Shown: positions 11,196 through 21,585 of the stretch, piece after piece
How positions within the stretch are numbered: position 1 is the first letter of the stretch
How the letters are laid out: each line of letters opens with the position of its first letter
DNA from: Hermatobates lingyangjiaoensis
Taxonomy: Eukaryota > Arthropoda > Insecta > Hemiptera > Hermatobatidae
Length of the DNA: 64,000 nt
Reading direction: 5' to 3'
Assembly: GCA_026182355.1 (NCBI GenBank)
Contig: JAPFBL010000084.1
Span: 10,395,001 to 10,459,000, forward strand
Notes under the pieces: model-generated
The model's input: only the letters and a program-made list of their open reading frames with translations
The model's database searches: none
What the model was told of the DNA's origin: nothing
Translations under genes and position numbers: made by a program

Positions 11196-13670
11196 GATTA
11201 ATTTTCCCACTTTCTGCCTCTTGCCGCTGTATAATCTTCGTTAATTTAGGGATGAGTTAGAATCCTGGATTTAAATAGGCCAAACTTACCAGTATTGTAG
11301 ATCTGATCAAATTCGAAGAGTGCTGTAGTATAGCTTCATGAGTCACCTTCATGTACATGCATTACCCTTGGTTAAATAATTGACCTTCAATACCTCCTCA
11401 ACTGCTAATTTGAATTCCATTGTTTATCGTTAAGTCCATTGTTAAGATGAAATAATAGATTTTCATTAAAGACATACATCAACTATGTTTACACAAATTT
11501 CACAAAGATTCTTTTTCAATAAATTTTTTCATTTGTAAATTCGATTATCCCTTGAATATGCACATATCTACATCATATCAGCAATTTCTGCATTACCAAT
11601 TCAGTAAAACTTTTGAGCAAACGAAACTAAGTATAATTCGATCAAATAGAAATATTCAGGTTTGAAAATATAATTTTATTATCAGTTCACCATGATTATT
11701 AAATAATGACAAATTCATGTAGTATCTTCCAGTACCAAAACTTAAAAATCACTTCTTACCACTTCAAATATTTTAATGGATCCAACAGTAAAGACCTTTG
11801 TCAAACCAGTTAAATATTTAACAAATCTGAAAAATGTTAACAATGGGTTAAATGAGAAAAACAAATTTCTCATCAAGTCCTTGAAGAAACCGACTCGAAA
11901 CAACAGATGATTGTTGATTAGAAGGAAAACAAGTTTTAGTTTCTTTCTGTTTAATATTGAAAGAATGGTTAATATACACTATTAAACAAATGAAAAATAG
12001 CATTTTATAATTCACAATGCAAAACTTATCATACTCAGTGATGTTACAACACATTGCATTTCTTTTATAGTTTCAACAATAGATTTAACAATAGACTATA
12101 GTAAGGATATTATTTGCACAAGTTACTCTCTACTACAAAACTATTGATCTATATTAAAACTACAAAGCATTTGACTTTTACAGCAAGTAATATTAGATTT
12201 TTCCCAAGGTAAATATGGTTGAACTGTATGTGCTAATTACAATATTTTGAATACTGATATTCTTATATTTTCTATATATATATTATATATTTTTATCTAG
12301 ATACACTATACCAGTTTATTTTCAAAAAATTGTAAAGCAAGTAATTAGAATTTGTATTTATCACAGCAGATATGTCTGTTGGAAGCTACTTCTGCACAAG
12401 CCATACGGATTGAAAGGACTGCAATTCCCTCATGCTAAACAAAATGTCAGGCTTTAATATACAACATTTACAAATGTTAAAAACCATTAATATTAGTAAA
12501 AACCACTAATATTTACTATTAGGTCGCTAAAAAGAGAAATCCACTCATTTCTCTCACTGTAGTTGACAAAATGAAAGAATAGTTATAATAAAAACCAAGA
12601 ATGGTTTCGTAAAGCTCAGTCAGCAGGAATATCTGTTGGTCCATGTTATTCAAAAATCAAAAAAATCAGACAGATTTAAATGGTATGTATCTATTCATCA
12701 GAATGGAGGCAATTAATGGACTTAGTAGAACTGTCAATGATACAGTCCTGAAACCATGGAAAACGTACATCCTGAGGTGATAAATATCTTTTGAAGCAGC
12801 TATATCTGCTACAAATTTATTTAACTACAAATGTCTTTCAATTTTACTAAATTTCAAAGCACTGGCAAGGAAAAATTGTAAAAAAAATGTATTTTAAATT
12901 ATGAATTATAATAAGTTCAACATGAGTTGTATTATAATGTTCGGACATAATACAAAATAATAATACAAAATAATAAATAATAATAATAACTTCGGACATA
13001 ATACAAAACATTATCCTATTTTTCTTTGATTATTTTAGAAAACCAGTTTTTCATAACGAGTGATTCAAATAACGAGTAGAATTAAGAAATCAGTTTGTAT
13101 AAACCCAATGTAATGTATTTTTTATTGCAAGTAAAAAATAAGTCTTTACAATTCATTATTCAGAATATTTTTACAATAATGTTTTCTGTTTACATGTTCC
13201 TTTGTAAGTGGTTTGAAAATCAGTAAAATTGAGATACATACTTTTAATTAAATAAATTTGTAGCAGGTGTAACTGTTTCCTTTTATGTGTATTTGTCACG
13301 TCATGATGGTTAGAGGACTCCGTTAGGGCGCTAGAAGCGTGATCTGCTCAGTCTGTATCAACTTCTCTTGTGACAAAATCATAATGCTTTCGAGTAATGT
13401 TAATACAACTGCATAAACCCTTTGATGGTTAGGTCTCAGTATTCTCTTTTACTAGTTGATCTATGTCTTTACTCTTCACTTTTTACCCAATAACCTTAGT
13501 CCGAGATACAATCTCTTCGAATTGAACATACTGCAGGCCCTTGTCAAACACTCGGGCAAAGAGAAGCTTGACTGCAGCAGAAATTTTCACGTCGTCGTAG
13601 TTGCGGAGTTGATTCATAAAAACTCTCGCAACATCATCTGATGTATCAATGTCCTAAACAATACCTCTTT
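11196..13670. other. AT-rich stretch without recognised genes
   Basis: No convincing exon, RNA gene or repeat boundary. A short run of AATAATACAAAAT-like repeats lies at 12950-13010. Confidence 0.45.
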
Positions 13671-13671
13671 T

Positions 13672-13763
13672 TAAAGGATAGTAGTGGTATCACAAGGGGC
13701 CGGCTTATGTGTGTTTTCTCTCGGGACGGCCACTGTAACCTAACCTAACCTAAAGGATAGTAG
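13672..13763 (+). mobile_element. 5'-truncated SINE with perfect target-site duplication
   Basis: A 66-bp SINE 3' end (13685-13750) has a GGTATCACAAGGGGCCGG box, TGTGTTTTCTCTCGGGACGGC and a (CCTAA)n tail. It is bracketed by the exact 13-bp duplication TAAAGGATAGTAG (13672-13684 and 13751-13763). The first base of the right copy is ambiguous with the tail. The 3' end matches the complete SINE copies at 13814-14142 and 35440-35752. Truncation at the 5' end plus a variable target duplication is the signature of LINE-type target-primed reverse transcription. Confidence 0.9.
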
Positions 13764-13800
13764 ACTGGCTAGAGTCCAGCCATACCAGGCGCGCTACACT

Positions 13801-14155
13801 AGCACCTCTCCTAGGTTAGGTTAGGTTAGGTTGCAGTGGCAGTCCCACAAGGGAACACACGTAGGCCAAGCATTGGCCCTTTGTGATTCCACACAATGAA
13901 GATTGATTCTACAATGGGAGTCCTAAATTTTGCCTAACTCAAATGTATTTAGAGTAGGGATTTTTAACGAGTACCTGACATCGTACAGGCTCGGGACCGA
14001 CGGTTTAACGTCCTTCTCCGAGGGACGACGTGCTCAGATTTACTCACCTCCCGCGTGAATAAATCGAGGGCCAGGTGAGGATTGAACCCCGGTCCTACCA
14101 GTTCAGAGGTGAGCACGTAACCACTGAGCTAGCCTGGCCCCCAGCACCTCTCCTA
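13801..14155 (-). mobile_element. Complete tRNA-derived SINE with perfect target-site duplication
   Basis: The SINE body (13814-14142, 329 bp, minus strand) is flanked by the exact 13-bp duplication AGCACCTCTCCTA (13801-13813 and 14143-14155). In element orientation it opens with a tRNA-like head. The RNA polymerase III A box TAGCTCAGTGG is the complement of 14121-14131, and the B box GGTTCAATCC the complement of 14079-14088. A unique body with CAGGCTCGGGACCGAC-like sequence follows, then a 3' tail of CCTAA pentamers seen here as (GGTTA)n at 13814-13832. It was inserted about 50 bp from the preceding truncated copy, in opposite orientation. Confidence 0.92.
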
Positions 14156-14159
14156 ACTT

Positions 14160-16010
14160 CTCACTCTTTCAGAAGTTGACTTCTACGAAGATTTTTCTTC
14201 TATTATCCTTGTCTCCTTACAACATCTTCTTTTAGATAAGTTGTGTAATCATGTCTCAACTTAATTTACACTATTAATGATAGATATAAATATATTAAAG
14301 CCAATGTCACACACAAAACATGGACTGTTTTTACTTCTATTTTCTAGCAGAATGATTTTTACGAGAGGAAGTACCTAAGTGAATAAATAGTAGTTGTCTC
14401 AGTTAGACAACAAAATAATGCAATTCTGTGCATAATAACTATTATTATCTGTTGTCCTGCCAAAAATATATCATGACTTACACCCGCACGTCATTAAAAA
14501 ATAAGCTTTATTGACTTCTTTGTTCGTCACCCGTTCTGTGAAATAATCGAATGAATAATGAGAACCCTTAGTTTAGTTACCCGTCTATTTTTACACATTA
14601 TATAAATTAAGCAATGCGCTTGATGATGGAAGTTTGCATTATTAATTTTCAATTAAAAAAGTTTATTCGAAGACAAAAAAAAATATTGCAAGAACAGTGT
14701 AAAATTTAACCTTGTGTTCAGAAAGGTAAATTAAATATACCATTTCTCATTTGTCTATTTTATGCATAATACTAGTTAAAGATATACTTGCTGCCTAAAT
14801 TATGCCAAACTGTAGTTATTTTTAATAGTTTTCCATGTTATTTGTCTTCTAGAGTGTGAGAAAAGAGTTTGGTTTTCTCTTTTTAATGGCTTGTTGGTAG
14901 CTGTTACAATAATCCAGTTACAAATAACTACATTACCCTGCTTCCAAAAACAAACGACACTAATTTGTTAATTTGATATACTTTTCTAAACAGTTATTAT
15001 ACAGTCTTGTAGATATACCAAAAGATATGTACAAAATAAATTTGAAGTTTATTAAAATTATTTATAACCCTAATCATGTACTAGTATGCATAGCATACCA
15101 TCCTTAATTTACATAGAAAAAGTTATATTAAGAAATCGGGATCAGAAATTGAAATAAGTGTTTAATTAAAGGGTTATTATGTAAGGGAGATATGAAGGAG
15201 GAGAATAGAGGCGGAGTGGCTAGAGTATCGGTGAATTTTGTTCTAATTAGGAGTTGGCCTGTGAGATGGAGACAGCAGCTATAAATAATGTATATTCCAA
15301 GATGGCGTCCTCGTTGAGCAGGCCAAGCCGATAGCATCTGTACTGGAAACTAATAAAAAATTACATCACCAGCCTTTCGTCGTCATCTCACCTCTCTCGT
15401 CCAACTTTTACTCTAATGCTTGCCTCCACTTTATTGAAACATATATATACATTTCTCTGTTTTAGTAACATACCTTCACATATATATAAAAATTGAAAAA
15501 TAATACAATATTTTTAGCAATTCCCATTTTACTATTATTCTCATAATTTGGGATTTGGTTTATGAACTTGAAAAATATACAATAAATATCATTGCAATCT
15601 GCGATTAAATTTTACTAAAATTTTTTCGAAATAGAATTTTGGGCGGTTTTGTTGCCAGACTCAGGATTTCAGTTATTGTTTTATTTGGTGAATTCACAAA
15701 CAAGTAAATTAAAGAATGGTTGCAGTAGAATGTTAGTAATAAGTTTCAAGAGGATAGTCAATGTTTGGAAGAGAGTTTATTTTCTTGCAAAAGCACTCCA
15801 ACAGTTCTGTTAATATAGTAAAATGGATCATTAATATTGGCAGGACTGCAACACAATTGGCAAAAACACGAACTTCTCTTCAAAGTGTTAACCAAAACTT
15901 GTTGAAACTTTAGTATTAAAACTTTACTGTAGTCATTCCTTAATCTACAAATTTAGAGATTCAGCAAAAAAAAATTAAACCTAAAAGAAAATGTGTTCTA
16001 TTAGATACAT
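14160..16010. other. No gene recognised; GC-richer island at 15120-15420
   Basis: Mostly AT-rich. The 300-bp island contains homeodomain-type cores (TTTAATTAAAG, CTAATTAG). It also has a TATA-like CTATAAATAA about 20 bp before CCAAGATGGCG. The ATG there opens only a 10-codon frame, so no gene can be claimed. Confidence 0.35.
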
Positions 16011-16015
16011 ACAGA

Positions 16016-16094
16016 TACACCACACACATATACACACACACAAACACGCACATACACACACACACACACACCACATATATATATATATATATAT
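16016..16094. repeat. (CA)n followed by (TA)n microsatellite
   Basis: A compound dinucleotide tract: CACACA with interruptions up to about 16071, then ATATAT to about 16094. Confidence 0.9.
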
Positions 16095-16166
16095 TATATA
16101 TTGAAATCTACATTAGTGGCCTGAAACTTATATATGATTGGCTGTTTATTGAAACATATAGGATTG

Positions 16167-16435
16167 ACCTAGAGCAGTGTTTCTCAAAGTGGTCCATACC
16201 GCCCCCTTAGGGACGTTAAAGAAGTTCAAGGGGGCGGTAGGAAATGCCGTCTTTTATGGGGGTTTCGAATATACAGAAGAGAGCGTTGAATATACAAGAG
16301 AGGTTGAATATACAGTTATTTAAGTAACTGTATTACTCAATATTACTTAATATTACCGCCCCTTTAGGGTGGCAAATTAAAAGGTGTCTTAAAAATGGCA
16401 ATACTTAAAAAAGTTTGAGAAACACTGACCTAGAG
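16167..16435. mobile_element. hAT-type MITE with perfect 8-bp target-site duplication
   Basis: The 253-bp element (16175-16427) begins CAGTGTTTCTCAAAG and ends in the inverted form (TTTGAGAAACACTG). It is flanked on both sides by the identical octamer ACCTAGAG (16167-16174 and 16428-16435). Eight-bp target duplications and CAGTG-type ends with TTCTCAAA are characteristic of the hAT superfamily. Subterminal GC-rich boxes (TACCGCCCCCTTAGGG and ACCGCCCCTTTAGGGT) are seen near both ends. There is no coding capacity, so it was mobilised by a transposase encoded elsewhere. Confidence 0.92.
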
Positions 16436-16465
16436 TATCTCTTCTATGAAGTCACCTCTATCAGC

Positions 16466-16802
16466 ATGACGAATATTGGAGGGCTTACACTCCCTCAGAA
16501 AATAAACTATTGTCATGTGATGTCAGCTTCTCCACTTGGAGGCCTCTCGGTCCGTTCTTGATTAATTAATACAAATGGAGTGTGAGCCTTTCAGTCTTCC
16601 TGGAATGATGACAGCGGCTTCATTGTTTAGAATCTAGTTGCAACAGAACTGCAGATACAGGAATCCGGCACTAATCAAGGAGTAGCACTTCATTTGTATA
16701 TACTAATCAAGAACGGACCGAGGGGCCTCCAAGTGGAGAAGCTGACATCACATGACAACAGTTTATTTTCTGAGGGAGTGTAAGCCCTCCAATATTCGTC
16801 AT
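16466..16802. mobile_element. Foldback MITE with ~115-bp terminal inverted repeats
   Basis: Left (16466-16585) and right (about 16687-16802) arms are inverted copies with about three differences. The ends read ATGACGAATATTGGAGGG and its complement. A unique ~100-bp centre includes TCAGTCTTCCTGGAATGATG. No target duplication is clear. It lies 30 bp from the hAT MITE and immediately before a family K copy. Confidence 0.85.
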
Positions 16803-17550
16803 ACTGTATGGGAGTAATTATCGATGACGGAAAAGTCACTTTTTTTGCCGAAAACCTATTTTTAGACATTTTATTTTCTTAAACTACTAATTCTACAGTT
16901 TTGAAATTTTAGTATTATCATTGAAGTTACAAATACAATAAACAAAAAATAAACAGATTTTTTAATTCTTAAAGCAATGGGAAATATTTTTCTTTCAATC
17001 AATCTGAAATCTTGAGAGAGGGATACAAGCCACACAATTTGACAGATCAACATCAAACTATACCTCAAAATAGAACATTCTGAAGAAGATGAGTTGAGAT
17101 AATTTTTTTCAAAATTACGTTTACCAGAGGTGTGTTATAGTATATTTTCTGTTTTCAGAAAATGTTTTTTGACGCTAAACGGTTCGTTAAAAACCATGAA
17201 AAATACCAAAAAATAGAACAAAACATATACAATTTATTAAAAAGAATTCACGTAATTTCAATTACGGCAAAGAGCAAGAACGCTATAAAAACTGATTGTT
17301 TATAGCAGGGATAACCTGCTATACTTGTCAAATTTATTGATATTTATTTACATTGTTTACATTAACATTGAAATTTTTTGAGTGAATTCACTGAAATATA
17401 ATTGATGTTTAGATGTATAATGGAAAAATTTAAATAATGTACTGACATATACAAGAGGATTAATATTTTTACATGTAAAAATCACTGCCAATGAACATAA
17501 ATTTTTCCATTCTTTCCATGGTATGATGAATTTGTCTCTCAAAATGCTCT
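16803..17550 (+). repeat. Repeat family K, partial copy
   Basis: Family boxes are present in order: GATGACGGAAAAGTCACTTT, GAGAGAGGGATACAAGCCA, TGTTTTCAGAAAATGTTTTT, ACGCTATAAAAACTG, CCTGCTATACTTGTC and TTTACATTGTTTACATT. The 5' third, including the G/T-rich tract, is missing, probably cut by the foldback element. The copy runs into the Helitron relic. Confidence 0.7.
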
Positions 17551-17552
17551 AA

Positions 17553-18578
17553 TCTATATAAATAAAATAATGATTTTGTCTGTATATCGCTTAGAACTGA
17601 CTCATTTCAAGTTTTCTTTACGTTTCATACATTGGAGAAACCGAATCCACCCTTAGAAAAATTTCTGTCGGTTTGTGGTTTGTCCGCAAAATTTTGTCAC
17701 AAGTAAACTCAGCCACCATAAAACATATCAAGTTGAAACTTTTACAGTAGATTTCTGTATGTCCAACTTAAAATATAGGCTCTGAATTGATTGGAAATTC
17801 AACGTAGAAGTGAAGTTATGGACGTTTAAAGCAAAAACGTTTGTTTAAAGTAAACTCAGCAACCATGAGACACAGCAAGCTGAAACTTTGACACTAAATT
17901 TGTGTATACCTAACTTACAATATAGGCTCTAAACAGATTGATAATTCAGTAGAGAAGCGAAGTTATCGGGCTTTGAGCTGTATTTTCTTAACTTCACAGA
18001 TGTTTGTTTTGAAAATACACAGGTGTCGCACGTAGGTATTCTTAGTTGATTTTAATTTCATTGGAGCATATGAATATATTGCGTATTTGACATCATTAAA
18101 AAGTTGTTTCCCCGAGTTGAGGATGTACTATCTATTAAGAATAAATAGCTTTGACAACAAGCAATTCTCAGCCCTTAATATGAACAGGCAGGAAAAATCA
18201 ACAAGTTCTTACGCTATATCATACCGAGGAAAGAGCTTACAAGTAGTGATTAGTGATGAGGAAGCAGTTCATTATCTAACTGAATTTCTTGACTCTGAAT
18301 TTATTTCTCCTAGACGGCCTGCTCATGAGTAAAAACTTAATAAAGTAGGAGCAATAATCATGCTGCAATTTAGTAGAAGTACCAAATTTCATGTTAGGAA
18401 TCGTCTAGCCCCAGAACTGTGCTACAGGACACGATTCTGAGTTCGTGGTCTGCACAGATATGTAATTGAGGCTTACATCATGACTGGGTGTGGAATGGGG
18501 TGTATACCACCCATACCATTGATTCTGAGGCACTATCTGTTTCCGTTGAAACGATTGCAGAGTCTATTTCGCATCGAT
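17553..18578 (+). mobile_element. Helitron relic (5' end to helicase C-terminal region), 3'-truncated
   Basis: It starts TCTATATAAATAAAAT, preceded by A, at the point where it aligns with the 5' end of the copy at 41443-42823. Helitrons begin with TC and insert between A and T. An internal direct repeat of about 150 bp (AGTAAACTCAGC(C/A)ACCAT... at ~17704 and ~17850) lies in the leader. Downstream, around 18400-18560, the sequence corresponds to the helicase part NLCNGT..., TGCG..., decayed by frameshifts. Copies at 39.9 and 41.4 kb continue to a Helitron 3' end. This copy stops near 18578. Confidence 0.7.
18087..18332 (+). pseudogene. Open stretch inside the Helitron relic
   Basis: An 81-codon frame with CFPELRMYYLLRINSF and AISYRGKSLQVVISDEEAV. 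Frames in the other two Helitron copies (minus strand, 40521-40706 and 42088-42315) contain the same CFP(E/K)...MYYL(L/F)RIN(S/G)F motif. The three copies share this segment, but none connects it to an intact helicase. I do not assign a function. It may be the remnant of the coding region between the Rep and helicase domains, or simply repeated non-coding sequence. Confidence 0.4.
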
Positions 18579-18835
18579 AGCCTGTTCAAATTGCATGCAA
18601 TGATGCATATACATGTATATAAACTAAATTTATAAACAGAAAAACATAAAAGAGATTAGATAAACTCAGTACTATATTTTAAATCCACCGAGATTAGGTG
18701 GAAAGATGTGAGTTACTCTGAAGACAAGCGAGAACTAGCGTCAAGTCTCATTGAAGATGCCCTCAAGCAATTTTTAATTTAATTGCTTATACTTCAGTGT
18801 TTTCTTATCATGTCTATTTATATTCAACACTATTT

Positions 18836-18946
18836 TTGTTTATCGAGGTTTAATCCAGCGTCAAACAGTAAAATCATTAAGCCCAAAGGTGTTTAAAATT
18901 AAAGATATTTTACTGTTTGACTCTAGGCCAAACCTCGATAACGAAA
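18836..18946. repeat. Short inverted-repeat element (~110 bp)
   Basis: TTATCGAGGTTT, eight unpaired bases, then GTCAAACAGTAAAAT face their reverse complements, separated by an AT-rich loop of about 35 bp. The eight unpaired bases in each arm do not match. It could be a tiny MITE or a structured relic. Confidence 0.55.
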
Positions 18947-19254
18947 AATGGTTATATATATCAGACAGAGCTATCAACTGTTAGAATAGAACAAAACTAA
19001 TTCTGGAATTCGTCAGTTTATTACTTTTAAATTAAAGATTAAAAAATACATAGAAAATGTAAAAAAAAAACCATTGGAGGCTGTAAAACCAAAACGTTGG
19101 CTATAAAAGCTTAGAGTAATAAATTACATCAGCAGGATTTGTCGTAATCTAATCTCTTCAGTCTATCTTTTATAATATTTTCCTATAATCAGTCTGACTG
19201 TTGTAATCTGATTTCTTTAGTCTGTCTGTTATAATACTTTAAAGTCAGTTTATA

Positions 19255-19256
19255 TA

Positions 19257-19292
<36 letters not shown>
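19255..19292. repeat. (TA)n microsatellite
   Basis: About 36 bp of TA repeats just upstream of PLE terminal-repeat sequence. Confidence 0.9.
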
Positions 19293-19294
<2 letters not shown>

Positions 19295-19474
19295 ATGATA
19301 AACGGAAACGGTCCGGCAGTACAGATTACACTTAAAATAAACTGTGACACATAGACAGAAACATCTCAAAGACTCACTTTACAATATTTTGACCGCAATG
19401 GTGGTCAAGATATTGAAAATTGAGTCATTGTTATGTTTCTATCTATGTGTCACAGTTTATTTTAAGTATATATA

Positions 19475-19600
19475 TATATAAATATAAAATCAGTTGGGTT
19501 TTTAACTCTGACGAAGACCACTTCTTACGGTTGAAAGATCTTAGTCTTGTTTTCCCATTTCTTATTGTGGTTTTATCATTGATATATATAAATATATATA
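19475..19600 (+). repeat. PLE terminal repeat with hammerhead-like core (AGATCT type)
   Basis: CTGACGA (19508-19514) is followed by a stem-forming GACC...GGTT, then GAAA (19533-19536), and the palindrome AGATCT (19536-19541). The tail reads TCCCATTTCTTATTGTGGTTT and then a TA-rich tract. Position 7 of the hammerhead core tolerates any base, so CTGACGA is compatible with an active core. The third helix would be the AGATCT palindrome, which can only pair well between two copies. Confidence 0.65.
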
Positions 19601-19601
19601 T

Positions 19602-20600
19602 AACCTTACGTCATTTAATTCCTTCTCTTCATCTATTTCCTTTACTCATCATGTGTCCAATAACCTTATTACATTTTTGGATGTCAGCGTCACCTACGAT
19701 GGGGGTCATCTTTCTACATCTGTCCATATCAAGCCTACTAACGCCCAGCAGTACCTTCATTTCAATAGTTGTCATCCCTCCCACGTAAAAAAATCTATCC
19801 CCAGATCATTGTCCATACGCCTCCATAAAATTTGTAGCAGAATAAAAGATCGTTCCTTCCAAATAGCTTTATTGAAACAGAAATTTTCTGACCGAGGATA
19901 TCCTTCTAATTTCATTAACAACCGTATAGTCCCTGCAGACGTTCATCATAATTCAGGTCCTAGGTGGGATCGCAGTGACGCGAATTTCCTCATCACCACT
20001 TATTTTCCTGGTGCTCATAGGCTGGGTGCAGTTGTCAGGGAATTTTTCCCTATACTTTCTTCTTCCTCCTGTACTTCTTCAGTCTTTAGTGAGGCACCTT
20101 CCATTTTCTATCGCAAACCTGCTAATCTTCAATCTATCTTCTCTCACATCTCTTCTCCTAAGCCTCCAAAAACTGCTGGTGGTATGGTTCAATGCGGACG
20201 TCGTGGATGTCTAACTTGTCCTATCATCAATCCTGTTCCTTCCTTTACCTCCTTCCATAGTAAACGCACCTACCCTATCTCTCACAAGACCTCTTGTACC
20301 TCTGGTAACTGCGTTTACCGTTTGGATTGCACCCAGTGTGATTCTTTTTATGTGGGTTTGGCTTCCACCAAGCTAAGCCTGCGTATGAATAATCACAGGT
20401 CATCCGTTGGCAAACGCAGTGACCTTCCCGTTGCTACTCATGCCAGCTCTCACGGACTCAGTTTTAATGACTGTTTCCGTGTACAGGTCCTGAGGCAGAT
20501 TGATCAGACTAATTCGAAAGTTACTCTGAGAGCTTCAGAAGAAGCACTTATTAGTCTTCTGGACGGTAGATCGGCTCCTGGGCTTAACCTCAATCGTTGA
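19602..20600 (+). CDS. Penelope-like element polyprotein, C-terminal part (RT thumb, zinc linker, GIY-YIG endonuclease)
   Basis: This is the best preserved coding segment in the window. The ATG-initiated part (19653-20600, 315 aa) is uninterrupted, and the frame is open upstream to about 19602, just after a TA-rich tract, so the ATG is internal rather than a true start. Numbered from that ATG: residues 5-120 resemble the PLE reverse-transcriptase thumb, opening NNLITFLDVSV and with the KPT box at 27-29. Residues 181-189, CGRRGCLTC, form the C-x4-C-x2-C zinc-binding motif typical of the PLE linker. Residues 220-300 form the GIY-YIG nuclease: CVYR at 220-223, FYVG at 232-235, Arg244 in LSLRMNNH, and Glu296/297 in SEEAL as the likely catalytic acid. 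The RT palm (YxDD) is missing, so this copy is 5'-truncated and cannot transpose alone, but the nuclease domain could still be translated. A 3' region with terminal-repeat sequence follows to about 20882. Confidence 0.85.
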   Translation, partial: NLTSFNSFSSSISFTHHVSNNLITFLDVSVTYDGGHLSTSVHIKPTNAQQYLHFNSCHPSHVKKSIPRSLSIRLHKICSRIKDRSFQIALLKQKFSDRGYPSNFINNRIVPADVHHNSGPRWDRSDANFLITTYFPGAHRLGAVVREFFPILSSSSCTSSVFSEAPSIFYRKPANLQSIFSHISSPKPPKTAGGMVQCGRRGCLTCPIINPVPSFTSFHSKRTYPISHKTSCTSGNCVYRLDCTQCDSFYVGLASTKLSLRMNNHRSSVGKRSDLPVATHASSHGLSFNDCFRVQVLRQIDQTNSKVTLRASEEALISLLDGRSAPGLNLNR

Positions 20601-20882
20601 TTTTTTTTTCCCTCTTATTTTTTAGTTGTTATCAGCTTTTAATTTTATTTTAGTTAAATGTTTTCATTTTTTAATTTTTATTTGGCTTGTATCTCTTTAT
20701 TTTCCCTGTCTACCTTTCCTCCGAAAGTTGGCTACCCTGTTTGAGTGCTTCAGTTCGAACGCCAAGTCAGTCGTTATCAGCCTTTGGAGCGATTCACTTC
20801 TTTTCCTGAAGACGAGGACATCGAAATATAGTAGTGAGTTCAGTGATTTCCTTTCTATGCGTTCTTTTTGAATTCTAGTTAA
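20601..20882 (+). mobile_element. 3' untranslated and terminal region of the PLE
   Basis: The sequence after the stop codon contains AAGTTGGCTACCCTGTTTGA, GGAGCGATTCACTTC and a hammerhead-like box: CTGAAGA at 20806-20812, GAAA at 20823-20826. ATATAGTAGTGAG and CTTTCTATGCGTTCTTT follow, and it ends in TA repeats at about 20884. The same block appears at 1546-1610, 2850-3040, 52680-52930 and 57710-57880, defining this PLE family's 3' end. Confidence 0.75.
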
Positions 20883-20883
20883 A

Positions 20884-20906
20884 ATATATATATATATATA
20901 TATATT
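20884..20906. repeat. (TA)n microsatellite at PLE 3' end
   Basis: A short TA tract immediately after the PLE terminal region. Confidence 0.85.
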
Positions 20907-21054
20907 TAGTTTAATATAAATAAAGCTACATGAATAAATAATGAAAAACAGACACTTTTTCAGTCTATAATAATTCAGTCTGAAATATTTATATGCATGA
21001 CAAGATTTCACTATGAAAATGTGAAACAAAAATCAACGTAAACAAAAAAAAAAA

Positions 21055-21180
21055 ATAACAAGCAGCTATCGTCAGAGTCAAATCTCAACTAATTTGACTC
21101 TCAGCTGAGATTTGACTCTGACGAATACCGCTTGCTACAGTTAAATGATCAAAGTCTTTTTTCTGATTTCTTAATGTGGT
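21055..21180. repeat. Head-to-head PLE terminal repeats, degraded
   Basis: An inverted pair around GACTCTCAGCTGAGA. GTCAGAGTCAAATCTCAACT lies on the left and its complement, through GACTCTGACGAATACCGC, on the right. The right copy continues into GTTAAATGATCAAAGTC and a TTTCTTAATGTGGTTTG tail, then a long TA tract. The GAAA box has mutated to TAAA. Confidence 0.6.
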
Positions 21181-21185
21181 TTGCC

Positions 21186-21186
<1 letters not shown>

Positions 21187-21232
<46 letters not shown>
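21187..21232. repeat. (TA)n microsatellite
   Basis: About 45 bp of TA repeats. Confidence 0.95.
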
Positions 21233-21237
<5 letters not shown>

Positions 21238-21439
21238 TTGAGGAGCAGGTCTTCATTTATACAAGTTCTATTATTTATACTAAGGGCTATGGAACTTATT
21301 GAAACCAAACTTATGGAAGCCAGAGGTGAAAAAATTGGAAAAATTAATTCGAAAAGGTGTTAAACTGGAAATAGGCATAGCTTTCAATAGAACATATATA
21401 TAAAAAACAGTAAGAAATTGTCGACCGTGGGACAAATAT

Positions 21440-21585
21440 ATAACTAAACAGGATAAATTGGGATGCGGTCAGTTTCATCCACTTACAATCAAACTCTCAT
21501 TGTGGACGATGTGTTTCGATTTTATTCAAAATCTTTTTCAAAGGCAAAAGTAGGATTATTTGAAAATGAACGAACTATTACAAAT
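21440..21585 (-). repeat. PLE-type terminal repeat with hammerhead-like fold
   Basis: On the minus strand, CCTTTGAA (in the place of CTGATGA) is followed by AAA, then the hairpin GATTTT-GAAT-AAAATC and GAAACACATCG. The leader GGGATGCGGTCAG matches GGGATTCGGTCAA at the ends of the 22.1-22.8 kb palindrome and at 45.2 kb, so this is the same family. Confidence 0.5.

Noticed and set aside
13814..13832. GGTTA repeats as an interstitial telomere
   Set aside because: They form the tail of a SINE bounded by exact target duplications, so they are part of the insertion.
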